Shown: positions 24,111 to 36,649 of the stretch, piece by piece
How the letters are laid out: every line of letters starts with the position of its first letter
Numbering within the stretch: position 1 is the first letter of the stretch
NCBI GenBank assembly: GCA_026874595.1
Contig: CM049320.1
Location: forward strand, 52,340,714-52,404,713
Source: Sipunculus nudus
Taxonomy: Eukaryota > Annelida > Sipuncula > Golfingiida > Sipunculidae
Direction of reading: 5' to 3'
Length of the DNA: 64,000 nt
The notes under the pieces: model-generated
Seen by the model: only the letters and a program-made list of their open reading frames with translations
What the model was told of the DNA's origin: nothing
Databases searched by the model: none
Position numbers and translations under genes: made by a program

Positions 24111-24784
24111 TCGCTCTAGTGAATTTAACAGTGATTATTTAAACTGCTAGAAAGGAGATAATTTTATGTATACAGAAGTTTAATTATTATTAATTTCATA
24201 ATTGTTCCTAGTGACTTTTCATTCTATTAATACAAGATAACCTGGCCATTTAAATCAGTTAAAGCTGGTATCAGTAATGTTATGCTGGTAAGATTTGGAT
24301 GAATATTGGTAATAATAAATATGGTAAATGTTGCATTTTTTACAGGGAGGCATATGTGTTCAAACACCTTTATCTCCAGTATGTATATATACGTACCTAT
24401 TTATGTTGTGCTTATTCATTTGAATTTAATGACGGTACCTGTCAGTGTTAGGTGTCTCGAAACTGACGTGAAATAAATTTTTTTTTTGTCGATGTACCTG
24501 TGGTTTGTTTATTAGTGAAACAAGAGTGATTGGACTTCCAAAATGGTTGCCAAGAACCCATACAGCCTGTCATTAAGTCTGTATCGATATACCGATATAT
24601 CGATACGAATAGATACGCAACGTCGTATCAAGGAAAGGCTTCTGATAATTTGGATATAACTCTAACTGGAACTAGCCACTAAATATTGGTTAGTCTGACT
24701 GTTTAGACTTAAACAAGACATATGTTACCGTACAATCGAAAGTATAAGAAATACATAAGCATATACGCATGTCAGGGCACGGAT

Positions 24785-25518
24785 GTTACGGCCCCTATTG
24801 CAAAAAACGTCCCCTATTGTAATAATTATTACATTAGAGGTTACACACGGGCAATTATTGTAATAACGTGCACTATTGTTATTATAATTACATTAGTGGA
24901 TGTGTTTGCAACCCCTATTTTATTAAATTAGGTGTTGCGGCTGCAATGGTTTTTGCCCACCAGCTTTGGTAAAAAAAATGTGAATACTGTAATACCACAC
25001 ACAAATCGATGCTTATAGACATGTAAATTGCAATTTATAATGTTATAAATATTAATTAAGTACCATCGATTCATGAATATTATTATCCCTTGATCAAATT
25101 ACATTTGTGATTTTAACAAACACATTGTTACAGTGATGAACTCTTAAATACTGTTGAGAGGGCTGAATAAAATAAAATTATTAAATAATAAAATGAATAT
25201 TAGTATATTATATGTCATATATAAGGTATACTAAATTAAATGTTATACATCAAATTAGTAATATATCTAGATAAAAATATGCCACGTATGACTGTGAAAT
25301 GCTGACTGTGAAGGCGAATAACATATGAACGGATAAATTTAAGATAATTATTGCTTTATTCTGGAAATTATTTTTATTTTCATTTATTCCAAGAACTGGA
25401 TTGTTACCATGATCCATTTTTAGAATAGTCAACGTTCTTACAATACAGATTTGACCGGGCAACCCAAATTGTAATAACGTCCGATAATGTAATAACCACG
25501 GTATATTGGGGTAGTAAC
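24785..25518. mobile_element. Candidate small element with GTTAC...GTAAC termini
   Basis: The left edge reads GTTACGGCCCCTATTG and the right edge, read inward, GTTACTACCCCAATA, giving an imperfect inverted repeat. Inside each edge there are repeated TGTAATAA-type motifs, with ACGTCC next to them on both sides. No coding frame is present. I see no clear target duplication, so the superfamily is unknown and the ends may be off by a few bases. Confidence 0.4.
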
Positions 25519-25835
25519 AAACAGGTTTTCATACCTTTCACTGTTACGCCCCTGTTCTGAGTGATCTCCAGTCAGTTAGGTTATTGAGATTGACATATTT
25601 GTCTGACTTGCAATTCTACAGGTGTGCTTGAGTTCGGCAGGAGTTCGGCGTGTGGGTACCCTGTATATACCCTGGTGTTGTTTCTAATAGGTGGCGCTGC
25701 GACAGACCCTTCGCTAAATTTCTCCTATGGTGTCAAATTGCTCGAGATTTACGGAAAAACATTGAAAAATAAACATTTTTAGACACAGATACTATTTATA
25801 GTATACACAATTTTTGAATTGGTTCTGTGACCCAT

Positions 25836-25838
<3 letters not shown>

Positions 25839-25898
<60 letters not shown>
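25839..25898. repeat. (TA)n microsatellite
   Basis: A perfect TA tract of about 60 bases. Confidence 0.95.
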
Positions 25899-25900
<2 letters not shown>

Positions 25901-26188
25901 TTTACACTGACTCGTCCACTTCAAGATCATCGACCATCGTGAAAGCAAGTACATGCTGTTACACAATAAACAAATACTATTTTTCAAATATAGTTGCTTT
26001 ATCATACATTCTTACCTTTTTTTACAGACATTCTTTCACATCGTTATATTTAATGATGTCTTCTAAAAATCAGGCGCTTTATGTTAATTTATCGAGTACT
26101 ATTACTATTACTATGGTTTTGTTCCTTTTATTATTCCTATTAGTTAAAATTTACTTGAAACAGTGTACGTTAAACAAGTGTTGTTTTG

Positions 26189-26189
<1 letters not shown>

Positions 26190-26238
<49 letters not shown>
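26190..26238. repeat. (TA)n microsatellite
   Basis: A perfect TA tract of about 48 bases. Confidence 0.95.
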
Positions 26239-26241
<3 letters not shown>

Positions 26242-26395
26242 TTTGAAGAATTAAGCCAACTCACAACTTAGGCAACCATTGGTTTCATCTTTATATGAAT
26301 CATCAGGCCTGACCTGAAATACACGTACCCTGCCCATAGGTTTCTGGATTGTGTGCAATCAAGAAAATATAGTTACAGTTTATCTAGAGAACCAC

Positions 26396-26400
<5 letters not shown>

Positions 26401-26447
<47 letters not shown>
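26401..26447. repeat. (TA)n microsatellite
   Basis: A perfect TA tract of about 46 bases, the third within 610 bases. Confidence 0.95.
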
Positions 26448-26451
<4 letters not shown>

Positions 26452-27371
26452 ATGCTGTAATTCCTGTACTATAACATAATTACTTAAACCTTAACGTGTG
26501 GTGGCAGTTAACGGAGCGAGAGGGACGCTTATGTTATCGAACAAGTAACATTATAAAATGGTTCGGTGTCTCTGTTGGCTGTACATTACCCACACTTTCT
26601 CAGAAACGACAGGAGGTAGCATCGCCACAAAATCTACAAATATTGGTCTCATTACTCGCATATTCAACTTCGTAGAACTAGTACTTTAACCTCTACAAAT
26701 TTTCTTCTCGGAAGGCTTCAAGTCAGTTAAAAAGTGCAAAATGATTCTATGGAGTAGTAATGACTCAAATTTTAGGACTGATTCTGGTTCAATTATTTTT
26801 GGAATCTGTGATATTAGCCCTCTGATCACGTAACCCTGCATCAGAAAGAATTAAGCAATCTTATTCTGTAAAACTCCAATTTTTTATGTATCGCACAAGC
26901 ATACTTTTTTGTAGTTCTTACTCAGATTGTTCTGCTGTAATGATTTTTACCGAACTATATGCTTTTGAACTTATTATTATGCCATGAAGGCCAATTTCAG
27001 CCAAATTGCTATAGGTATCTTCTTCTCCGAAACCATCAAGCTAAGTTGGTCCAACTGGTCACGTTTCGATGATGTTTGGTATTCATTACATTGTTAACCA
27101 ATAACAGTCCTCTGTCTGAAAAATGTTCCTGCGCTAAAGCTTAAGGCCCATATTGATTTCTAAACCCGGAGAATTACGACCAAAATAATTATTTTCTGAA
27201 TACCGACAATGGTTCCGTGTGAATGATTTTATATAAATTATTGAAAGTTTAACGTAGTTTACTTACAATATAATTTTGTTGATTGGAGCTGTAAAAGCTG
27301 ATGTGGCACGAATTTCTCAATATTTGTGACAGCCTCCTCAGAGAGAAGTTCATTGCTTGCTGTATTCTTCT

Positions 27372-29404
27372 CAGGGTTGGGTCCAAATACTTTTAAAATA
27401 ATCGATTACAAATACAATTACTTTTAAAAATAATCGATTACAATTACAATTACTTTTGTGTTTTCAAAAAAGTAATCGATTACAATTACAAATACCATTT
27501 GAAGTAATTGGAATTACTTTTGCAATTACTTTTGTGCTTTCAGGGGATTGACATTGTGATAGTGACAAAAAACAACTTGGTATTACATTGTTTATTTTCA
27601 ATAATCACACATATCAAAATCAGATAACAAAAATGCATCACACAGTGGTGAATTTACTCTATACAATTTGAACATGGGTCTTTCCAAAATCATTACACAT
27701 TGTTACATATTTGTTTGGTGTAGACATTTCTCTGCTCATGCTGACTCCTGGATGTTTAGTCTGAAAAAATGTGAACATACTCATCAGGGTTGGATTTAGT
27801 TCAATTTTTTATGTAAACATTACTTTTAGTTTTATTTTATTATTTTGCTATTGGTATTACTAATTTACTATTACCACAGTTTCTCATCTATTACTTTTTA
27901 GTGACATTACTTTATTAATTAACTTGATAACAAACCAATTTGGAATGAGACATTTTTTAAATTACTTAATTATTACAAAAATGTTACATTTTAATACTAT
28001 ATGTCAAATAGTGGTGCAAGGGTATTTTCAAGTTATTAAACTTAAGCATTAATTATCAAATAATTGAATTGCCAACTAAATTAACAACCTTCCCATAAGA
28101 ATGACTGTTTATATGACTTTTATGTAAATATGATTCTCTATTCTCATCACTGTCTAGAATGAATTTGAGCAATATAATCTATTGTCAAAACGTTAAGTAG
28201 TTATATTGAGTGTTGTGGAAAAATCCATCAAAGCCTGGATAATTGATACTATACAAACACAAGTCTCCTGACAAAAACAAATTATATGTTGTATATATAT
28301 ATATATATGTGTATATATATATATATATATATAAATATATATATATATATTTATGAGAGAATTACTTTATGTTAAATAAAATATTTCTCTCTACCCTCTT
28401 TTTCAAAATAGATATCGATTCATTGTTGTAAATTTGTAATATATGATGTTTGTGTCAAAACGATAATATATATCCCTATATTTATGGATGTTTTAGTCAT
28501 CAAGACCCAGATAGAGTTAATTAGGTAGCTTGTGCTGAATCCTGCGTTCCAGTACTCTCATGCAATTTGCACCAATGGTTATCATTTTTTATATTAACTT
28601 GCCTTAACAATCTGTACATCATATAGGCGATCACTCGAATAGAAAAAAGCCTGTTAAGAAATATCATCAACAGGGAATGGAAAATAAGTGTACATGTATT
28701 AATCTAAATACAAATTTGCCTTCTGTTGCGATTATTATTGCTGTTTCAGCTCATATATTTAGGTTTATTTCTATCACTTGACAAAAGCTGTCTATTTCTC
28801 TTACTTACTACTATTACCTCATGTTTGCCCATTAAACTGAGCCTCATAATATCAGAGTAAAGCTTGGCTGCATGATGAGCACCCCTCTGCATTGGGCAAT
28901 CACTAATTAAGACCATCTTAGTGATCAAAGGCCAGACTGTTGGTAATCTCTGTATGTGAACTGATCTATTCAGTAAATTAATTAGCACCATGCACTAGAT
29001 CCCTAGTATCTTACAGCTGGCAAACTTGTGTCCTGACAGTGGGTTGTAGACCAGGTGATAAACCATAAGTGCATTATCTGGCCACCTAGCAGGGCATGTG
29101 GAGTAATAGTTCTATAGTGATATGAGCATTATGCTTTGTGTACTTTGAAACTATAAAAGATTTTTTTATATTTGATAATACCATCACTTTGATTGCTGTA
29201 ATTGTATATTACTCTCACATTTTACACAGAACTTGAAAGTAATTGAAAAGTAATTGTTCAAACAATTACTTTTCGAAAGTAATCGATTACAAGTACAATT
29301 ACTTTTCGGGATTTCAAAAAGTAATCGATTACAGGTACAATTACTTGAAAAAGTAATTGTAATTACAATTACTTCAATTACAATTACTTTTGGACCGAAC
29401 TCTG
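27372..29404. mobile_element. Non-autonomous hAT-type element 2 with perfect 8-bp target duplication
   Basis: The ends are CAGGGTTGGGTCCAAA at the left and, read inward, CAGAGTTCGGTCCAAA at the right: 14 of 16 bases agree. ATTCTTCT occurs immediately outside both ends (27364-27371 and 29405-29412), a perfect 8-bp target duplication. CAG-starting termini plus 8-bp duplication is the hAT signature. Both subterminal regions hold several AGTAATCGATTAC motifs separated by CAATTACTTTT, probably transposase-binding sites. The 2.0-kb interior is AT-rich, contains a (TA)n tract, and has no transposase frame, so movement would need an enzyme from elsewhere. The intact duplication suggests moderate age at most. 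Confidence 0.88.
28292..28353. repeat. Interrupted (TA)n microsatellite
   Basis: A TA tract broken by TGTG and AAAT, lying inside hAT-type element 2. Confidence 0.9.
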
Positions 29405-29454
29405 ATTCTTCTTAATGAATTGGTAAAAATAACGTTTTAATATGTCAGCGCAGG

Positions 29455-30058
29455 GGCGTAGCCAGGATTGACGGAGGGGAGGGGGCCCGATCGATGGCGG
29501 ATCCAGGAATTCGAGAACCGAGGTGTGGTTGGGGGGGGGGGATTTACGGTTATAATAAAACCTGTGTCAAAATATTTGTGTATATATTTATTACCCGACA
29601 AGGGTTGTGTTTTTGCGAGGTTGGTTTGTTTGTTTGTCTGTTAGCAATATTAGTTAAAAAGTTATTGACGGATTTTTATGGAATCTGTAGGAAAGCTTGG
29701 CAAAGATTAAAGGAAAAATAAGTTAAATTTTGTTAAGGATAACATTCTTGATCCAGGAATATTTTGAAGGAAAAACGCTGCTTAACTGAAAGTTGCATAT
29801 CATGGTAATAAGCCGCCTTTTTGTAGTTCGGCGCTCTCTGAGTGCTTTTCTTTTTATTATTATTTCTATACGCTATTTATTTAAGTATATGAAAATATAG
29901 ATTTTTTTATTTTCAATAATAAACCATGGTTTTATTAAGGTTATTTACAGGTTCATGGGGAGGGGGGGGTATTCGCCAAGCCTTGCGACGGGAGTTATGT
30001 TATCGGGCAGTGTTTGTTTGTCTGTTTATCTGTTTATCAGTTTTTCTGTTAGCACGAG
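29455..30058 (+). repeat. Two related diverged repeat fragments with poly-G
   Basis: GGGGCGTAGCCAGGA at about 29454 opens a block with a G11 run and the text ACAAGGGTTGTGTTTTTGCGAGG...GTTTGTCTGTTAGCA (about 29602-29646). A second block at 29950-30050 again has a G run, CCTTGCGACGGGAG and GTTTGTCTGTTTATCTG...CTGTTAGCA. The order of motifs is the same, so these look like two copies of one family. CGCTCTCTGAGTGCTTTTC at about 29841 resembles a repeat I have seen in many animal genomes, which is a memory-based impression only. Confidence 0.45.
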
Positions 30059-30063
30059 ATATA

Positions 30064-30125
<62 letters not shown>
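30059..30125. repeat. (TA)n microsatellite
   Basis: About 66 bases of TA directly after the second repeat fragment. Confidence 0.95.
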
Positions 30126-30128
<3 letters not shown>

Positions 30129-30129
30129 T

Positions 30130-33100
30130 GCATGGTGCCGTGTAAGTCTCTTAGTGCTTCGAGAGCTTTGAAAGCTCATGAATGGAATAAACAGTTAGTC
30201 AACAGTTTTTTTACATTCAGTTTAAATCAAACGGCTTACATTCATGATGACTCATTAAAGCAATCAAAGAAATGGATTTCTTAAATTTTTTTTATGAGAT
30301 GCACGATTAAAAGAGAAAGAGGAAAATATGATGGAAAAAGAAAATGCAAAATATAAATATGATTTTAAAAATTGCTATAAAAGTAGCTGTTTTATGCCCT
30401 AATGATATAGTACAGCGGCTAAGGCCTATCTAACTTGGATTTTCATGATAGATGAAATAAAGATCTTTTAATCAATTGTTTTTTTAGTTGGTCTTTTTAT
30501 TTATTTAATATCAAACAAAAACGGAGGATATAATTAGATATGTTGTATATGTAAAGGAAAGAAACATTTTATCCTCAGAGCTATTATTAAGAAAATGATT
30601 AACATATGAAAATTTAATATGTATCTTTAATACGTATCGGCTATCGAATTGAGTATATCTGAAGAAAAAAACCCGTTATATGGCAAGCTGCACATATAAT
30701 GTGGTAACGTTATTTTTCGAGTAAACACGAATCTTGAAAAATATTGAACTAGCCATGGTAAAACTGTATTTGTGACATATTGCTCAATTCAGAAACTGAA
30801 TACAGACAAACATCTTGTCACTTATAATTCAAACTCTCTGTTATCGGATACATATAAATATATGTCGGTGTTGTTGATTTGAAATGACATAGATGATTTA
30901 TAAAGAATAGTTAATAAGTCAAAATAGATTTTACCTTGCACTGAATAGTATTTTATTGATAAATAGTTTTAGATATAATCCTGATGTGAGAAAAAAAGCA
31001 CGATTTTACAAAACTAATGCTCAGTCAGTATATAACATGTTATTGCTTTCAAGGCTTAGAAAAAGCTAATACATGTATTTGCAATGCAAAATATACTTAT
31101 TTAATGAGATGCATTTTTTTCTAGGTGAGCAGAATTCTCCACATATACCAGTTATTTAACAATATAACACCTAATGCTCTTTTGACATGCTTTTTGAATG
31201 CGAGTTATTTTAATATTGTAATGTTGTACAGTTCGTACAATTTTCCTAAGATATAGATTTTAACAATAGAGTTTTCAATTGAAATTTCTGCACCAAGAAT
31301 TTGGGTGTGTTTGTGTTCACTTGCGTTCTATTAAGTGGTTTGATCTTTAGTTATGACCTTGACCTTGAGTGATGACCTTGACCTCGAGGGAAGTATATCC
31401 GCAAATTAACTACTGCTACCAGGGATATGCCGCAGGAGCTAAATCTTTATCATTCATAGTTATGACGTCCAATAAAAAACATAAAATGTCATGTCTGTTG
31501 ACCTTGAATCTACGAGTTAAACTGTGAAAATAAATTGATATTGATATGGTTATAATCTTTAGCATGATGTATGATGCTAGAAATCCTAAAGGAATAACTT
31601 ACTTTCGGTCACGGTATACTCGGTCGCCCGTAGCATGTATGCGGAAAACCGGAGCTTGTTATGATGGGAGGTAGGTTGCGCTACAAACTTAACTTTTATA
31701 TAATCGTTTAAATATTTTAAAAAGTTGACACAAAATGAATTACCTATACGTACTGATTTTCGCTAAACTTTGAAGAGCGCTAATGTTGTAAAATAAAAAA
31801 AGGCGGGAAATTCAAATTTACTTCTTCAACAGTATTCCCTACATGCACTTATTCCCTCTCTTTTCTTTCTCTAATTAACACGACCGACCGTTACGTTTGG
31901 CAAAGCAGTGTTTAAACTGTACTTAGCGGTCGCATAATTAAGGTACCGGTAAACCGTTGGGACTAAAATAAATTGTTGTATAACGAATGAAAAGCGAGGT
32001 GGGTGCTATTTCATACAAATGTGTTCGTTATTTCGAGGTAGTCACTTTACAGAAGTTTATGCGAAGTTTTACTGTATATAGACATATTCACCGTTGGTTC
32101 CTGAATTAATATGGATTTTCCCTGCTTCCGTTTCTGCTCCGACCGACATCCCTTTGGAAGATGCACACCGGCTGCATATCTCAATCCATCTGTACTTTCT
32201 CTTAACAAATCTTTACCGGGAGGGCACCATCCATTGGCTTATATAGTAGTGAAACAAGGATTTTCTTTGGTTTATACACTCCAAAAATAAATCCATGCAC
32301 AATCGTATACGTCTTTTGCAACATATAATAAATTATTTAAAGTAAGAAAAACATAGCAATCAGAAATATCTCGGAGATGCTACGGTTAATCTTCTAGCAA
32401 AAGCAAACCGTCCAGTGTTACGGGCACAATGAATAGTCTTGTCAAGCCGTACCTGGAGGAAGGGACGGGATGCTGAAATTATTGGCTTGATCTATTCATG
32501 AAGTATAGAAAGTAATACATCATTAATGTTGCACTGTTTATGGTAAGTGTGTCGACAGTAAACATACCATGATAGCCAGAAACAAGGTGTCCAATTTATT
32601 CCGACATATTATCTATAATATACAGCAATACATATTTACATATCATACTCTCGTGTGTTCGGGGTATTCCCCGTTACGTCCGTAGTGTTAAAGCCTAGCG
32701 CCAGGGTGATTTCACAGGTGTCATTATATTTTTAGGAAACTGGTTCGGAGACAATCTGACAATAGCGTGTTCACTCCGGAATACTGAACACAATGGTCCG
32801 TTTCAATAACTACAGAAGCTTCTCCAAAGGAATACAAACCCTGGACATGACGGAAGTATTTGTGATCAATGACTGCGAGGGAACTGCTTTCATAAATATT
32901 AAATGACTACTACCAGTAAAACAGATGGGTGTTCGACGAATATTTTTTCAGCTTGAAAACTGGTTTGAAAGGACATGTGGATATCTAAGTTACACGTTAA
33001 ACGTTTACACACATATTCTAGCACTTATACTATTAAATGAAATAGCAATTCCGACAACGGACAAATAACAGCTAGTTTGGTTACAATAAGAATAGAAACG

Positions 33101-34230
33101 CATGAACATTGAGGCAGAGTAGTGGTCAAATACATATAAAGTTAAATGACAACATTTCTTATTAATGTCACAACAAAATATTACTGGAACAAAGTCACTC
33201 GATAATTCACAAACTGTTATCAGCTGCTTAGTTAGAACACCTTTAGTAGTGATATTATTTTTCATTATGAGTCAAGCACAAATTTATACTTGTAATTATA
33301 TTAGCTTAAGGAGCGCCTAGGGCTGTAGGTTTAAACCTCGCCAAATATAGCTGCTTGACGAGCCCAACACATCTTTAGTAATTATGGTTGGTTAATGAAA
33401 ATTTTATGAAAATTGACTCACAAAATTTGCTAATTCATCTTCATGATAAATCTCGTGTCTCCGAAATGAATAAATGAAATCAAGCGTTTAGGATAAAAAC
33501 GTATGCAGAGAGAAGCAAATATAATCAGAGGGTCAAGAAATAATAAAAAAAAGGGTTATGCAGGCTAGGTTAGCTAAAGATAAAAATGAACTAAAACCAC
33601 AGACTAATTAAAATCAGCCGGAGTGTATAAGGCCTATGTTAATGGATATTTAGTGAAGAGTTTCCCTGTATAAAAGATGTAAAAAAAATCTGCCTTTTTT
33701 TTTTTTTTTTTTAATTCTGTTGAACTGAAGCATATACTGTTTTGTAATCTCAAGCTAAAACATCTTTGTCTACTGAGGATATAAAAAGAACATTTAACAA
33801 AATCAAGACATTACGGAGCGAGTATACATTATGAGTTTAAAATACATATGTACAAATCATATAATAAACATGCACGACAATATCGCATAACCAGTGTTCT
33901 TCCTGCAATGAAAATTACAAAGTTCATCACATGTGTTAAACCTTATAAACAAAAAACGTGGATTAAGAAAGAAGGGTGTTCATCAGTGAATAATTATAAC
34001 AATACACGACATGTGTTCTGCCATAAGTGTTATTAAGAATTCCTATAAGCTAATCTCTTTAATATAACATGATATACAAAACAAATGTCTCATTGTGTTT
34101 CAAGACGATAAATTTTTAAGGTGACATAATGAAGGTTACTAAACTGCAATTAACAATCTTGACGATCTCCAAGTACGGGCAGTACAATTGTCTCTGAGAA
34201 ATGTGACCCGTTTGTTATTCGTAAAACGTT
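30130..34230. other. Unannotated stretch
   Basis: No exon or mobile element was recognised in about 4.1 kb. The only landmark is a short cluster of TGACCT motifs at about 31355-31395 and a T17-like run near 33695-33712. Confidence 0.4.
31355..31395 (+). promoter_or_regulatory. Cluster of TGACCT nuclear-receptor half-site motifs
   Basis: TGACCTTGACCTTGA is followed by TGACCTTGACCTCGA, giving four TGACCT half-sites in about 35 bases. TGACCTTGA is the reverse complement of the TCAAGGTCA site bound by monomeric nuclear receptors of the SF-1/ERR type. No gene start is nearby, so it may be a simple repeat with no role. Confidence 0.3.
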
Positions 34231-34235
34231 TTAAA

Positions 34236-34974
34236 TCAGAAGGCAGAGAATTCACAAATAAAGGGAAAACTACTTATACAGCTGGTGTCATCCCACCGAA
34301 GCCAATCAACTAGTACCATGAGCAGGCAGTTATAGCCAGCGTGGATGTCTGCCCTTCCATGGTACCATGCCGTATACGTAAACGCAGCATCCGTTGCTTT
34401 CCAATACCACACGCCTTCCCGATCCTCGTCATTGCCGGATGCGAACCAGGGACCTATGGATAATGGCATGTGTATCAAACGTATGTTCTGATATAATACA
34501 ATATTCTATTGATAATGCCAAATGTACCAACCAATATCCTAATATAATTCACTTTTCTATGGATAAAGCTAATAAGCCAAAGAAATTAGAGAATTTAATA
34601 TATCAAAGTGTGTAGTACTAATTATTTGCATCAGTATCCCCTGATCGTTTACAACAGCTTGAATTGAGCTAGCATGAACTCGTTTTATGCAAATTAATAG
34701 GAGCATGAAAATAATCCTGTGTCTTAACTTAAAGTATTGTTTTTAAAGGATTATGGGAATGATAATCTTTAGATGATTTACCGATTAAAAGAGAATAAAC
34801 TCATTCATTATTTTTTTTTATTGTAACACGTTTAGCCAACGCATGTAATATACTACATAAATGCGCCCATATCAGCCCGTCGCCGAACCGGATATTTTTA
34901 GATTATTATTATTTTTATTATTATTATTACTGTTATTATTTTTATCATTATAATTATGAATAATATTAATGATG

Positions 34975-35026
<52 letters not shown>

Positions 35027-36640
35027 TAATATCAATAAAAGACGTTTTATAAATACATTATAGCATTAAGCGAAATATTACCCCACCCCTCACTTTTGAA
35101 ATGAAAATTTATAATGGGCGTGTCCCCCTTTTACCTCTGCTTCCCATTGATTGAATGATGGTTTGAATGTGACTCTGTTCCTCAGCTGTTTCTATGCTGA
35201 CCAGGTCGGCCCCACTTAACCCACAGTGATTCCGCGCGGCTTGCCATTGTTTGGGTGTCTTCACGAACTTGTAACAAGATGGCACGACCCATCCGTTGAG
35301 GTGAGGTGAGCCCAACTCAAAGGAATATCCAAATCCGTCTGGACAACCTAGTTGTAGACAAACAGGCTCATAGCAAATCACTTCTAGATTCACTTATTTA
35401 AAGCATAGTTTACAATGAAACATTTTGAATATTTGGGAAGCTAGACAAAAAAAAGTTAATAAAAAACGTGTGAACTGACTGATGTAATGGGTTCATAAAT
35501 TCTGTGTTTCTATATATTTTGTGGGTTAATGGTTAACCACGAACAAAATAGTGTCACTGCATTCTCAGCAAAATGGATCCTCAAATAATCCCTTGTCTTT
35601 AATTAGTAAAGGATTGTGGAAAAGATAACCTTTGATATTTTTAACTGAAATAAGGACATCCCATGGCAGCTCAGTATTTACCTGCAAGTGACTCTTATTT
35701 TGATGTAGACTCGTTCAGTTTCAAAATTAAATTTCAGATCAAATTTCATTCATTCTTTCTTTGTTGTCCTAAATTGTATATTATGTGTATTAGACATTAT
35801 ATATTTATATGTTCATATTTAGCTAGGCTGTCCTCTGTAATGAACAGGTGAATATTCCTTATTTACAAATACGCAATCTGTAAATGCTTACGAATGCAAT
35901 GTGCATACGTACGGTACTCTCTTGTGTACAGCCTATTCCCAGCTACGTCAGCAACGCTTAAAATGGGGGACACAAGTATCTCACAGATACTATGGTCAAA
36001 TATGTTGACCGCTCTGCATGCCGCATATTGGTTGCATTTCGAAAGACACTCAAGAGTCATGAGTCTTGGTGTAGGAGCAGAAACATTTACATGGATCGTC
36101 TGAAGAGCTGTGGCACGTTTTATATCTTTTACCGAGTAGTGCACTCCTGATGTACAGAGAACCATTTTACCTGAATAATAATAAAAAAATTTTGTTCAAT
36201 GAACACACAACCGGACGAACCCATTCAGGGATAAATATCACAGTTATTGTAACAATGGTTAAGCCTCAATAATAAAGGAAGTTAACGAACAAAAGGTGGA
36301 ATGTGATATATGTTAAACGATATACAACAGTTTTTCTAAAAACTACTGCAGTAGTAAAATATAATATTGTCCACTTATAAACACGCAATAGAAAATAATA
36401 ACATAATAACTATTTTGATAATATGTAATATAACTTTTAGAGACGCCCGCTCTAGGTTCTGATTAGTTGAAAGACACATTTTTCGCTATATTAATTATAA
36501 AAAAATGATAATTATTCTCTTACACGAAAAACAGAAGATGAAGATCATGATCACCAGGTCCTGAATCATTTCATTAACTTTTTTTAGCAACGTTTCCTCT
36601 GACTTCGGCCGGTACAAACCATCAGCAGCAAAATTAACAT
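34236..36640 (-). CDS. Secreted PAN/apple plus C-type lectin protein, four exons, intact
   Basis: The exons on the minus strand are 36640-36604 (signal peptide MLILLLMVCTGR), 36170-35913 (PAN, 258 nt), 35347-35135 (CTLD first half, 213 nt) and 34453-34236 (CTLD second half with stop). They join in phase 1 throughout and give 242 codons including the stop. The PAN exon has LECLSKC and YAACRAVNIF. The CTLD has CPDGF, PSCYKF, RNHC, GADLVSIET, GVWYWKATDA, GYNC, WLRWDDTSC and FICEF, that is all six long-form cysteines. The usual EPN/QPD motif is replaced (HGRADIHAG) and WND is WDD, so sugar specificity is unclear. Splice sites are good except the signal-exon donor (A/GTCAGA), which is weak; the first exon is the least certain part. 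PAN-CTLD proteins are secreted, probable recognition molecules; that role is inference. Confidence 0.82.
34905..35032. repeat. ATT/AAT trinucleotide palindrome in a lectin intron
   Basis: An imperfect TTA-type array (34905-34950) is followed by a TAA-type array (34970-35025), so the two halves can pair as a long hairpin. It lies in the intron between the two CTLD exons of the gene at 34236-36640. Confidence 0.85.
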
Positions 36641-36649
36641 GACGTTGTG

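Noticed and set aside
24585-24620. TATCGATATACCGATATATCGATA palindrome-like stretch (short motif, overlapping repeats of TATCGATA)
   Set aside because: Short and AT-rich, expected by chance at this composition; no further structure.
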